A stretch of 64,000 nucleotides of DNA from Cryptomeria japonica (GCF_030272615.1 NC_081408.1:766167330-766231329); one strand, 5' to 3'; numbered from the stretch's first letter, positions 35,543 to 46,649 are shown. Program-made: numbers and translations. Notes: generated from the letters alone by a model not told the origin.

Positions 35543-36963
35543 TGTAGTCACATAAATCTGTCCATTTTAATTAAATGAATATTTCATATTTATTTGATTA
35601 AAAATCCACTGGCCATCAGTTAATTAAATTAATATTTAATTAATTCATCTTTAAACATTCTCCTATTAATTAAATAAATTATTCAATTTATTTTAATTCA
35701 TTCATTCAACCAAATTCACACTCAATTAAATGAATAAATATTATTTATTCAATTTAATCCTCTTTCCTCTTTTAAATAAATTAAATAAAACATTTATTTA
35801 AATCATAAATCCCCCCCACTTGCATTTTCCTACAAATGCAAGTTGCAACCACAAGTTGAAATAAATTAATTTTATTTTAATTAAAATCCTATTTTCCCTC
35901 ACCCACCAAATCCACTTGCACTCCTAAACCCCCTTCTAGATTCTTCTAAACCCTTCCTAATTAACCTAATTCATCCCCTAATTATTGTCACATTCCTAAG
36001 CAACTTGGAGTCACTTCTCAAAGACTTCAAAGTCTTTGAAAAGCATTTAATGCTTTGTGTGTTCAACAAATTAACCTCTAAAGTCTTCTAAACCACTTAT
36101 GGCTCTTACATGACCATTTATGGTTAACCCCTAACTCAACCCTCATGTGACTCATGTGTCTCCTCAAGCATTTATTGTTTTGACCATGGTTATCCCTTTA
36201 ACCTTTGCACAAGAGTTTATCCATTGGATAAAAGCTTTATTCTTTGAATAAAGAATTTATTCACTCAACCCAACCTTGACCTTAACTCCCAACTTAACTC
36301 TCAGGTCATGTCAAGCATTTAATGCTTGTTCCCTCTCCTCTCAACCTATCTCATATTGACACTTGTCATCCTGGGATTGGGTTGAAAGCCATCACATGGA
36401 TTGAATATCATTCAATCCTGACCCTTGTTGAGATTACTCAATCTCAACCATCCATTGCTCCATTTTTCCTATAAATAGAGCCCATTTCTTCATAATCCAA
36501 ATCCTGAAAACTTGTATGCATTTAATCTATAGGCATTTCTAGAGAGCATTTTAGCATAAAATCACGAATATATTATCATTTTGGACTAAAAAGAAATCTT
36601 AGTTCATTTCATGGCATCTCATATTTGTCTTATTTTACACTTGCATAGCATAGTTAATCATCTACAATCTTGAACCTCCATAAGCATCCATAGTGCAAAA
36701 AATTGTTGAGAGCTGCACTAATTTGAAACTTGGAGAGGAGAGGAACAAAGGAGAAGGAGATAAGAGCATGTTAAAAGGCATTTGGAGATGCCTTGTTGTA
36801 TTTACTTCCATAGTTAAATAATTTAGCATGTTTTTAGTGTCTCTTTTGATATGCCTACTTAGATTGGTTTTTGGTTGATTAACACTAAAGGTTTCTTATG
36901 TTTTTTGTGTGTTATACGACCACAGGCTTTAGTCTAACCATTGTCCATTTTTGCAAAGCATCA
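35543..36963 (+). repeat. Element C 3' LTR
   Basis: 1421 bp from TGTAGTCAC to AAGCATCA. The first ~300 bp contain a series of AT-rich imperfect palindromes of TTAATTAAATTAAT type, as in element D's LTR. The last ~995 bp match the left LTR. TATAAATA at 36470-36477. Confidence 0.85.
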
Positions 36964-37587
36964 CACATTATAGAGAATCTTTAAATAGATTTATCAAGAG
37001 GACAAAGAATATTTCATCACCACAAAAGTATACACTATATTTGAAGTAGAAACAAAGAACTTTGTATATTAATATCTAAGAAATAACAACACACAAAAGC
37101 TACACTTGGAGATACTTCATTACAATTTGCTTGCACAAAATGGTAATTCTTTTTCCTACAGACTTCTCTAATACATATAGCCTATATTCCTTACAGGCAG
37201 TGATAAATTATTTTCTCTGAATCCCCCCCCCCCCTTTTTCTTACATACAAAATAACTCATTATAAATACATATGCTAAGAGGTACAAATGGAAAGACACA
37301 CCCCTCCATTATCCTAACAACTAACTGAACAGTAATTAAAAAACCTAACTAAATTATCAGTTACATTACACAAACTAAAACACAGAACTAAGACTTTCGA
37401 TCCAGTCGTTGCCCACATTTTTTAATATGCCGTAAGTAGCCCGCATCCTTGTAGGTTGTAGCATTGAAGATCGCATCCCTGGCTGCATTCTCGATCATGT
37501 AAAAATTCTCAAATTGGCAGTAGTGTCATTCATATCAAGGATATTTGATTTGGAAATGGTTTGGGTTGCACTAAGTAAAGACTTACA
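36964..37587. other. Flank between element C and element E ORF
   Basis: No gene seen. It contains a run of 12 C followed by 5 T at 37223-37239, which on the minus strand is a polypurine run that could belong to element E, but no LTR start follows it. Confidence 0.4.
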
Positions 37588-40492
37588 CTATGAAAGCCAT
37601 ATGGTCTTATCTTTAATTACTCCTGCATCATCTACCAAACGGGGAACCCCACACTGAATAATTTGTTGGCATTTGTAAAATTCAGACTTCAATTCCTTTG
37701 TATCTTCCACATGTGTGAAAAGCAGACTCTGAACCTCCCTTTTTGTCTTTTCTCTAGTCGATGCATCTTTTAACAGCAGACTAAGTCTATCTTGAGTTCT
37801 GGTGTTTGAAACCATATTGTCCATGTTCCTCTGATATACACCCCAGAACTCGTCCAACACCTTCTCCATATTCTCATACCTTTTATTCAACAAAACACAA
37901 GTAGTGTCAACCCTACTTCTTTTCATCTCCCTCTTCAACTTAGTATGCTCATAAGCCAATTTTTTTAATTTCTTCTTCCATTGACCTCCTGAATAAGTAA
38001 TTTGAGGGATCGTATGCTCACTCCTCTTAAGGGTTTCTTCATATAAGGCCTTGTATTTATTCTTCTCTGCTATCTCATGCTTCATCTGGGCCTTATTGAA
38101 TTTTCAAATATTAATACCTATATAGGTCGTGACCATAGGTTCTACTTCTCCAACTTTCAAGGTCATCATGTGACCAAATGCTTTGTCCACATCTATGATT
38201 TTTAGCCTTTTATTGGGAGGGTATAATGCCCACAACAACATTTCTTCCTCAATTGGATCATACCTTGATCCAATAAAAATGTCTTTTACTCCTTGGATAT
38301 TCAATTTCATATTCTTATTGTTTGAGTTCAGCAAAGAATCAAAGATAAATGAGGCACTCAGGTCCCAACCTGGAAACACAATTATTCCAGCCTCTACTAG
38401 TAGTTGCCTCCCCTTTTGTGGGGTCATAGTCAACTTCTGTATCAGTATCTTTCTTAAATCTCTTCTTCATTTTTGCCTTATTTTCAGGGGTAATATTCGA
38501 CACTGCTTCCCTTAACTTCTTACCCTTGAAATGGTATAGGAATGACCTGAATGCTTTAGACTTTATAAATTGATCATCTGACACAAAAGAAACATGCTCT
38601 ATCATTCTTTCATTTGTTTCTGCCTTTAGTGTAATGATGAGCCTATCCTGTGCTTCTGGATCCTTTTCTTTCTCAGGTGTCCAGAGCTTGGAAACAACCT
38701 CGTTCAACCCTGAATCACTTTGGGTTGGTTCTTCCTGCATGTTTTCTAATCTCTGCCTTCTCTCCTCTAGTTTTTTCTCCAAGTTTTCCATAACATCTGC
38801 AAGCTCTTCCACCTCCTTATTTCTACACATGTCTTCAAATTTATCCTCTTGATGAAGATATTCTCCCAACTCTTGCCTCTTCCTTCTTGCATGAATGTAA
38901 CCCTCATGATCATAATGCGTCCCAGACACATGCTGGAACGGGTTGTATTCATCCACCAACTTCCTATCAATGGCTTCATATGCTTTGGTAGATACAGTTT
39001 TAAATTCTTGAAAGTGAAGTGTACCAAGGAGGAAGGCTTGCTTGCGTGCACCTCCAAAATGCTTGGCATTAGAAACACTTAATTGCCTTACAATTTCCAA
39101 AAAATCAATCTTGTCTGGCGCAGGTTTTGGTAGCACATAAGGATAACCTTCAAATCCATAGCATCGAACAAAAGTGAAGTTATAGCATGAGTACCAATCA
39201 CCCCAATTGTGATTGACCTTTGGATTTTTGTGCTTGTGAGGCCTAAGAAACTTCTTGACATCCTCAGAGAATGATCCCTGCAGTGGCTCACCAAAGAGCA
39301 AGAAAATTGGTTTAACAAAGAATTCCTCAAATTTGAGGTAATGAGAGTTCACATATCTATAATCCTAGAGAGAAACCCACAACCGCACTGGTTGATCCTA
39401 TCCATTATTCCCAACTATATTTAGACCCAAACCCTCTCATCATAATCCCGTGAATCTCCCATAGAATAAAATAATATGCATTAACAATGAATAATGTTTG
39501 AAATGCTTATCTGGGTTATCTTTCAAGTGCATGAAACCTTGATGCAGTCTGTCCACCACGTACGAAGTGAAATCAAAAGCTCTTGGCTCATGCCTTTGGA
39601 TATCCACTTCTAAAACCAATGGTCCTATGTTCGCCACATTAGGAGCTTCAACTCCTCCAACCTGGCCACAAGCCATATATGTATATTGTAGATACTTCTT
39701 GAAAATAGTTATATCATAAGGAGGGCCATCTTCCTTTGTTAGCCTCCCCTTTTCCGCTTTGTGGATTGCGAGGTTCCAACCCTGATATGTAGTATCTATT
39801 TAACTATATTCCTCCTACAAATCCGTAAATGGCAAAGGCACATCTGCCTCCAGATCCACTCTAAAATCTTCTTGAATTGTGGTTGAATTGGTGTTCCATG
39901 GGTTTGAAATTGGCATAGGATCATCCCTGTGGAGGTAATGAAAAAGAAACAGCTCATGCCCTCGCACTGTTGTGAGTAAATCTCCAATTTCTCTATACCT
40001 GTCCTCCAACTACTAACAAATATACAAATTCACCTTACCTCTATGTGACCAGGCTCCTGGAGAGTTCATCTGATCTATCATATCTTGGTTTAGATTTCTT
40101 CGAGCCTCACTGAATTCACCCTTAGATTTTTCTGTCATGGTACTAGATAATTCTACAACCTTTCACTTCCCTTTTGAGCTTTACCCTTTGATGAGGAGGT
40201 ATAGAGGAAGGTTAGTCTTCTTTGAGTTTGGTGGGCTTTTGTTCTCAATGTTCTTCCCAAATCAATCCCTAGGCACAAATGGGATTCTTCTAAACCTTTC
40301 TCCTATCTCCTCCTCTCTATTCAACACTGCTTGCACCCTATTGTATTGGACATCACTCCTCCTTACCTTCCATGCTAAGGCATTCAAGTCTGAAATGAGG
40401 TCCTCTTGAGTGTCACCAAAAATGAACAAGTTTGGTTGTCCAACTGGCTGAATCTCCTCTCTTCCCGGAATGGGCAACTGTTGGAGAACCAT
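37588..40492 (-). pseudogene. Large unknown ORF of element E
   Basis: A protein of about 970 residues on the minus strand starting near 40492 (MVLQQLPIPGREE). Clean pieces are 40262-40492, 39815-40009, 39440-39676, 38339-39352, 38104-38433 and 37588-38085; a frameshift near 38400 and several stops break it. The central part has RAFDFTSYVVDRLHQGFMHL and a WGDWYSCYNFTFVRCYGFEG block. Residues after that are a Glu/Lys coiled coil (VMENLEKKLEERRQRLENMQ), and the C-terminal 165 residues are again coiled coil. No enzymatic motif, zinc knuckle or membrane span. Its polarity matches element E pol, so it probably lies in the extra-ORF position after pol, now split off by the insertion of element D. 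Function unknown. Confidence 0.5.
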
Positions 40493-41042
40493 GGTTTACC
40501 TAATCTTGTTTGCACCTTTAAGGATTTCAATCATATTAATGTGCTGACTAAGCATCTAAACAGGTCTGCAAAGTATGATGACTGTCCTTTACCCTTCAAT
40601 AGTGAAAATATCCAAATTGGATGCAAAGAACGTTGGTTTACTCAAGGCAACTTCTAGGTTCAAGTGGTCATTTTGATCAAATGACTTAATGCAATGCTAT
40701 GGAGCTTTTAGTAGGGTGTCTCAAGTCTTAACTGATCAGTTTTGATGATTTGAAACAATCATTTACTTCTCCTTCCTTACCGATTTCATGAAATTGTCAA
40801 ATTTGCTCCAAAAAGGCTACTAGAATTAGCCCTAGTTTTTAGTGAAATTTGTTCACCCTGCTCAATCTGCTAAACTTCATGGAAAACCCTTGGAGATGTG
40901 GTCATTTGATGATGAAAGCTCAAGGATTTTTGCTATGGCAAGTACTGTACGGACTATTTTAGTGCTGTCCCACAAAATAGGCACTTTTCAAGGGTTTTTG
41001 AAAGTTTTAGTGAGGGTTTGCAATTTACAAGTTTTCTTCATG
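40493..41042. other. Element E non-coding segment left of element D
   Basis: About 550 bp with no supported gene, ending in the ATACT target copy at 41043-41047. Confidence 0.45.
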
Positions 41043-41047
41043 ATACT
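41043..41047. repeat. Target-site duplication of element D (left)
   Basis: ATACT directly before TGTGTATGG; the same bases follow the right LTR at 57271-57275. Confidence 0.93.
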
Positions 41048-41836
41048 TGTGTATGGTGAAAATGGATAACAATAATAACAATATTGAAAGGCTAAATGAA
41101 TTCAACCACAAAATCCTAGCCTAACAATCAACAAAGATCCACCATAACATATGAAGATTACCTAAGACAATGCAAATCAAATGAAATCACAAAGATTATA
41201 CCATCACATGTCCAATAGGGTTTTGATCTCCATTCTTCCTATCTCCATTGATCTTGCTTGATATATTTGCTCTCAGATTTTATATGCACAAGAGCTCAAC
41301 AAAGAACGGAATGTGGTTGCAAGTAGGATCGTAGTATAGTCAAGATGATCATTAGGGCATTAAGTCATTAGAATGCTTCATTAGAGTTTGATAATGAAGG
41401 AAGCATCTTCTTAAATAGAAGACACAATATGAAATGGAGGGATAAGATTGAGAGGTGTAAAAAGGAGGTCGGCTAGGATTAGAGGGTAGGTAAAAGAAAT
41501 AATAAAATAATGAGAGGGGTAGGTAGTGTAGGAATTAAGAGATGAATGACATGTGTCATGTGTAGAAAAAGATAATGAATTAATTAAATAAATAAAGATT
41601 TATTTAATTAATAGAAGAAGTAGGATAATTAAATAAATAAGAATATTTATTTAATTTAGGAAAAGGATAATTTAAATAAATAAATGTATTTATTTAAATG
41701 AGAAATAAGGCTAGAAGAGAATAAATGAATTAATTAAATAAATAAGGATTTATTTAATTAATAGAAGAATTAGGCTTAGATAATTAAATAAATAAAATAT
41801 TTATTTAATTAGACTGAACAATTTTAGGTGTCTACA
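41048..41836 (-). repeat. Element D 3' LTR
   Basis: 789 bp, TGTGTATGG to GTGTCTACA on the plus strand. The part next to the polypurine tract (41575-41820) holds five AT-rich imperfect palindromes of about 30 bp each, such as TTAATTAAATAAATAA...ATTTATTTAATTAA. These would lie in U3. Confidence 0.93.
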
Positions 41837-41850
41837 TTTTGCCCCTCTTT
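41837..41850 (-). other. Polypurine tract of element D
   Basis: On the minus strand AAAGAGGGGCAAAA directly precedes the LTR start TGTAGACACC. Confidence 0.88.
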
Positions 41851-41935
41851 GAGACAATGCGGCTTGTCGCGTTGTTTCAAAGAAGATAAGATGAACTGAT
41901 ACAGAGTTGCCCCAGAATGGGAATGATATGCCCCC

Positions 41936-41984
41936 TCGAGAGATTGGATGAAAATGTCTGAAAAGATTGCAGACAATCTCTCGA
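41936..41984 (-). ncRNA. Stem-loop upstream of element D polypurine tract
   Basis: TCGAGAGATTG (41936-41946) and CAATCTCTCGA (41974-41984) form a perfect 11-bp stem. Inside it GTCTG (41956-41960) can pair with CAGAC (41970-41974). Element C has the corresponding stem with changed but still pairing inner bases. Confidence 0.65.
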
Positions 41985-42365
41985 TAAAAAAGAAAGGCTA
42001 GAATGGATTGACCGGATAAAGTGACAAAGTCACGGGATGAGGAAGACTGACTCGGGAAATGAAGGCTAAGGCTAGGGTAGGCTATAAGATAGACCACGGG
42101 CAAAAGACATCCTCATTGTCATCTACACCTTCACGAGATCAAAGTGCAGAGCAGGAAAAGAGCAGCAGCAGTCAGCAGCGATGGCTTCCGTACATAGATT
42201 CGACCGTGTTCGACGATTTCAGAGGCCAGCGGAGGCAAGAGAGCTGGTAAGTACCACCAAGCCTCCTCGTACTTTGATGCATTTATTGTTGTCATTAATG
42301 CATGCTAGTTAGAGCAATAAATGCGCTTAGGAATAGGGTACAAAAAAAAATCTGAAAACGTGCAA

Positions 42366-42640
42366 CCGCGTCTGCGTCGGTGTCAGGCGCGTCTGTGGCC
42401 GACAGGCGCGTCTGTGGCCGACAGGCGCGTCTGTGTCGGTGTCAGGCACGTCTGTGTCTGGAACCGCGTTTGCGTCAAATGCGGGCGCGTCTACGTTGTG
42501 CAGGGGCGTCTACAATGTGCAGGGGCGTCTGTGATGTATAGTCGCGTTTATGCACAGCCTAGGCACGTCTATGTCATACAGGCGCGTCTGTGTTTTTCAG
42601 GCGCGCTTGTGCAGTCTGGAGGCGAGTTTGTGTTGAAAAA
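42366..42640 (+). repeat. 20-nt-phased GGCGCGTCTGTG array before the PMD gene
   Basis: Fourteen degenerate copies of CAGGCGCGTCTGTG. Cores begin at 42367, 42388, 42407, 42426, 42447, 42465, 42486, 42505, 42524, 42543, 42564, 42583, 42602 and 42623; every step is 18-21 nt, mean 19.7. The array is upstream of the PMD frame on the plus strand. The same word, in the same orientation relative to gag, occurs in the gag leader at 54766-54920 and 56137-56350. Confidence 0.88.
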
Positions 42641-42761
42641 ATACAAGTTTTGGTCTTCGAGGTCAAATCGGCAGTTCTGTGATGAACATACGCTGTCGAT
42701 TGGATAAGCTGCTGAGAGGATACACTCAAGCAGGTCCTCTAGGAAGACTAGGATAGATCAA

Positions 42762-43038
42762 GGCACTTTGTGATGAACAGTGAGTACCAAGATAGAGTAC
42801 TTTGTGATGAACAGGGAGTACCCCAAAGTATGAGCAGCACTTTGTGATGAACAGCGAGTGCAAATGTGAGTAACACTTTGTGATGAACAGTGAGTGTCAT
42901 ACACGTAGTACTTTGTGATGAACAGGGAGTACTACTAGGATAAATAGCAACACTTTGTGATGAACAGTGAGTGTCACTAAGATAGATAACCATATGCATT
43001 TAGATAAAAAGTAGCATTTTGTGATGAACAGTGAATGC
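42762..43038 (+). ncRNA. Seven covarying hairpins upstream of the PMD gene
   Basis: Seven copies of a 15-nt loop beginning TTGTGATGAACAG (then T, G or C, and G), each flanked by complementary arms. Arms: GGCACT/AGTACC at 42762 (one mismatch), GTACT/AGTAC at 42797, GCACT/AGTGC at 42837, ACACT/AGTGT at 42873, TAGTACT/AGTACTA at 42906, ACACT/AGTGT at 42950 and GCATT/AATGC at 43014. The arms change together while the loop stays fixed. The frame is closed on both strands through the copies. A degenerate eighth copy may be at ~42674. Confidence 0.8.
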
Positions 43039-43086
43039 CACCATGACTGACATGATTAATTTGTTTGACTGCAAGAGTACTTGCCT

Positions 43087-45030
43087 ATGCTAGAGTCACG
43101 GGAGAGATTCCCATCGACACAGAGATTGCGACCTGAGTTGTCATTTTAGGATAGAGCTGCCATCGAGGAGATGGGTTTGAGACATATATTGTATGTGCCT
43201 GAGTTTCGGGCAAACATGGGTTTGCTGACTGCGCTGGCGGAGAGATGGCACTCGGAGACGTGCACCTTCCATTTGCCAATGGGTGAGATGACAGTCACCC
43301 TTGAGGATGTCTATAGGATTCTGCGGATACCGATTGATGGAGAGTTGATTCCATATGATCGAGACGGAGACAGGGAGGCATTGAGACGGGTGTTCCAGAA
43401 TCCCGGCCTAGAGATGAGAGCAGGACACATGGCATGGGACACCATGACCGCCACAGGGTTAGCGTTGCTGGTCGTGATCAGAGGAGTGATCAGTGGATTT
43501 CTATGCCCAGACAGGGCGACACGGGGATTGGCTGTGGGCTGGGGGGGAGCGCTGGAGACACTGGTGACAGATCACACCAGATATGCCTGGGGACCATGTG
43601 TATTGGCCCACCTGTACTATGAGCTTCACCAGTTTGTATACCATGGGTCAGTGGGAGTGGGCTGCGGGGTGACACTACTGCAGGTTTGGGCCTATGAGCA
43701 TCTGCCAGTGACGAGGCCGATACACTTCCGAGGTAGGGGACATGGACGCAACTTTGTTCACTTATACGACATGATCACCTCGCAGCCGCGGATTGGCAGG
43801 TTAGAGCATTGGCGGCGAGTGCTGGATGATATTGATGTAGTCATCTGGAGACCGTATCTAGCATGCGAGGAGTGGGAGGATGACGCAGTGGAGCTACCAT
43901 ACACCTTCCGGAGCAAGTACCTGATTGGGCGGATGCCCTATGTATTAGAGAGGCAGCTTGTGGATAGCGTATACAGGCAGTATGGCAGGATCCAGAGGAT
44001 GCCACGAGGCTCGAGTATGTATGCCCGTACAATTAGGGATCAAGCGCAGTTTGGGCCTTTATTGTCATATGATCAGGCGGTCACACAGCTGGCAGAGATG
44101 GTACCCCTACCTTGGGACATGTGGCCAGAGGTCGATGATGCTGGGATGGATGCTGAGTATTTAGCATATTGGGCGGAGCATCCATTCCCATGACTGACAG
44201 ATCCAGGGGAGCTGTTGGAGGGAGATGGAGGAGGAGATGATGATGATGATGGCGGAGGTGATGGGGGTAGAGGTCGACAGAGGCGGAGGGGAGTAGTTGG
44301 GGAGAGGAGGGTTTCACCTCGAAGAGAGGGTGGAGAGGAGCGATAGGCTCGGGTGGTGAGGGGTCGCGGAGGATTATCCCTACAGGTACCAGCAGCACAG
44401 GGTCCCAAGTAGAGACAGGGACAGGGATAGGTGCAGGGACAGAGACATGCACAGAGACAGGTACCCATACAGGCACCAATACAGGTACCGATACAGGGGC
44501 AGGCACCTGCAGAGGGAGAGCCACAGGCCGAGGCAGAGGGTGGGGATCCAGAGGAGGATGAGCTGATTGAGCTCAGGGAGATCTGCCAGGGTCAGGCAGA
44601 TGAGATACAGGAGTTGGAGAGGGAGAGAGATCGGCTCCGGACCAGGCTCAGGGATACTGAGCGAGAGAGAGATCAGGCGATTCAGCACTATACAAAGGCT
44701 GAGACAGCGCTAAGGGCAGGGAGGCAGGTGGTGGAGGACACAGGGGCAGGCTATGCATATGTCCTGTGGGCAGGAGAGGAGATTGGATACTAGAGGGACC
44801 TCTACTACGGTGCAGTGCCGGCAGATCAGCGGGCAAGGAGCTTCCATAGACCATCGCGTACAGTGACAGCTACAGGAGGGAGTCGGAGGAGGCAAGCATC
44901 GAGTGGTGGGGTCATGGGTCCTCCTCCACCACCAGATAGAGGGGGCAGGCAGGATGATCCTGGGGCAGGTCCCTCGGGGGCTCAGATTCCGTCGAGGCCA
45001 GGTGGCTCCGAGGGAGGGAGTTTGTCATAG
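43087..45030 (+). pseudogene. Plant mobile domain (PMD/MAIN-like) gene antisense to element D
   Basis: One plus-strand frame, with a 340-codon uninterrupted core at 43171-44193. Counted from 43171 it has ERW at 24-26, TFHLP at 32-36 and GEMTVTLEDV at 38-47, the start of the plant mobile domain (PF10536) known from MAIN and MAIL1, and continues through conserved Trp-rich helices (HLYYELHQF, VWAYEHLPV). A better start is ATG 43087, but TAG 43147 follows, at a position where relatives have Trp. After the core the same frame continues with an Asp/Gly- and Arg-rich segment, a Gln repeat, a coiled coil (ELIELREICQGQADEIQELE) and a Pro/Gly-rich end, interrupted by TGA 44191 and TAG 44344, 44410, 44428 and 44791. 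The TAGs at 44410 and 44428 sit inside a CAG repeat, so CAG-to-TAG change explains them. Arabidopsis PMD proteins act in the nucleus in gene and TE silencing. The role here is unknown. Confidence 0.8.
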
Positions 45031-46502
45031 CCTTAGAGAGCTCCCTATGTATCATTTTTGTACCATTTTTGTATTGTAGACACATGCGGGTGCTTGTAGC
45101 CATATGATTTTGATATCATTGTATCATGACACTTTTGATTATATATATGAGATGATTCATCTTTGCGGTAGCTATATGCATGTGTACCTATGTGATGAGA
45201 TGTTTTATGATGCTTATGATATGGATGCAAATATGTACATGGTGTAATGCAATGTATTTTTGTTCTTTTATGTTTTATATATATGTGTATGCATGATGCA
45301 AATGTGAATGTAAGTAATGCAGATGAATATGATAATGCAAATGTAAATTGTGCTAACAGGTGTTGTGTACAGGATGTGATGCAATTGTGATATCTATATG
45401 TATGTATGAAATGCTTATGTGTGGAAATGCAGGTGCAACTACATGAGATGCAAATGTTTTTGGTGTGTCATTATACTCAGTCATGTGATAGCAGGCTACG
45501 CGGACTCAAGAAGGACGATGGAAGTCAATCAAGAAAGGGGGATGGAAGACAGAAGATATGAAAGTGAAAGAGCTTCTTGTGCGTTATCATCATTGAGCTT
45601 TATTATGGCAAGTAGGTTATGACAATCGAGGCATATGTTCGACCCAGAAAGTCATTGTACCTGTTTGCATGGAGATAAGACAGTCACAAATAAGGAATGC
45701 CCCAGTTCACACTAGACTCACAGTGTCCTCATATCCTTGGACAAGTCATAGCATTACTAAGAGACAATCCATAGACAAAAAATACAAATAGGTGACGATA
45801 CCCCATCCTCGCCTTTCTAGTCAAAGACATCCTGGAGATAAAATCTCTAGTCAGAGACATCCCGGAAAAGCTAAAAGACATGTCACCAAAAAAGATGAAA
45901 TCAAAAGAAAACCAAGACTCGACACCAACATCCACTGTAGTCCTCAAGTTTAGTGTCTCTTGTCACTTGTATAAGTCTTATTTGATTGTGGTCACAATGT
46001 TTACTTTCACAAAAAGGATTAGATAGCACTGAACCATAATGTTGTCTGAATCTGTTGAAATATTTAATTTGTTGAAGCCCATTGTTGCTGCTGTGTCTCA
46101 TCTAAAACTGACTGAATCCATGAAACAGATACTTTATTGAGGAGAAGATGAAACTTTATTGCGGATCTGTGATGCAAATGTTGCTTTATTGCGGATTGTG
46201 CGCGAATAGACTGAAGAAAGCTGGAAGAAACTTTACTCCTTGAAACATGTGATGTTCTCAGTTCCACACCCATCACTAGACGTAGGATTTTGCCTTAGCC
46301 ACAGATAGGATCTAATTTATTATGGATGGAAAGGAATGAAAAAGGGAGGTTTATTATGAATGGCTAACCAATCTTAGGTAGATCAATAACAAGCCATGAT
46401 GGGAATGGGTAAGTTTATTATGGATGAATTGGTCGTGAGTGTGTGCAAAGTGAAGGGATGAAAGTGAATCCTGAAGGAGGGAGGAGCAATGTCTCTACGC
46501 AT
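45031..46502. other. Element D spacer between the two convergent genes
   Basis: About 1.5 kb with no supported gene, lying between the 3' ends of PMD (plus) and pol (minus). Some stretches, such as AGATCAATAACAAGCCATGA, have counterparts in element C's 3' region. Confidence 0.5.
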
Positions 46503-46649
46503 GGCGCTGGTGACCCAGTTTTCACCATGGTACTTGCCCAAGGTGCCACCGAAGTGGTTTTCACCGTTGGACGAAATTATTTCTCTTTACTTTTTTCAAT
46601 TTTTCAATGTTTTTTGTGTCACAAGGCGCCTGTTTGCCAGGTTTTCACC
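46503..46649 (-). ncRNA. Three tandem bulged hairpins after pol of element D
   Basis: On the sense (minus) strand each module is GGTG-AAAA-arm-loop-arm-C[AG]CC: outer GGTG pairs with CRCC, AAAA is a one-sided bulge and the inner 4-bp stem varies. Module 46625-46649: CCTG/CAGG, loop GCAAA. Module 46542-46565: CCAC/GTGG, loop TTCG. Module 46503-46526: CTGG/CCAG, loop GTCA. The first is ~90 nt after the pol stop. C(TTCG)G would be an exceptionally stable UUCG tetraloop in RNA. Confidence 0.65.

Larger units (their letters stand above)
22470..36963 (+). mobile_element. Element C: Tat-clade Ty3/gypsy retrotransposon
   Basis: Plus-strand element with, in order, LTR, primer site, 2.6-kb leader, gag, protease with a G-patch-like motif, RT, RNase H, a second (archaeal-type) RNase H, integrase, a 2.3-kb non-coding region, polypurine tract and LTR. 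The second RNase H and the YVDDLLAKS RT motif mark the Tat clade. Genes carry many stops and several frameshifts. No 5-bp duplication is found because the left LTR is broken, so the true left limit may be 20850. Confidence 0.88.

Noticed and set aside
22493-36968. 5-bp target duplication for element C
   Set aside because: AGTAT before 22493 and CACAT after 36963 do not match, nor does TTGGT before 20850; the left boundary is rearranged.
37223-37239. C12T5 run as polypurine tract of element E
   Set aside because: On the minus strand it is purine-rich, but the next bases (ATTCAGAG) do not give a TG LTR start and no matching LTR is visible in the window.
42366-42640. CRISPR-like regular array
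   Set aside because: Units are degenerate, there are no distinct spacers of constant length between identical repeats, no cas genes, and the context is a plant retrotransposon leader.
42748-42999. Minus-strand frame across the hairpin array
   Set aside because: The seven repeats fall in different phases of this frame, so the repeated unit is not being conserved as protein.
44073-44524. Long minus-strand frames of Pro/Val/Ser-rich protein
   Set aside because: They are the complement of the repetitive CAG/GGA-rich tail of the PMD frame; the plus-strand frame is the one that matches a known family.
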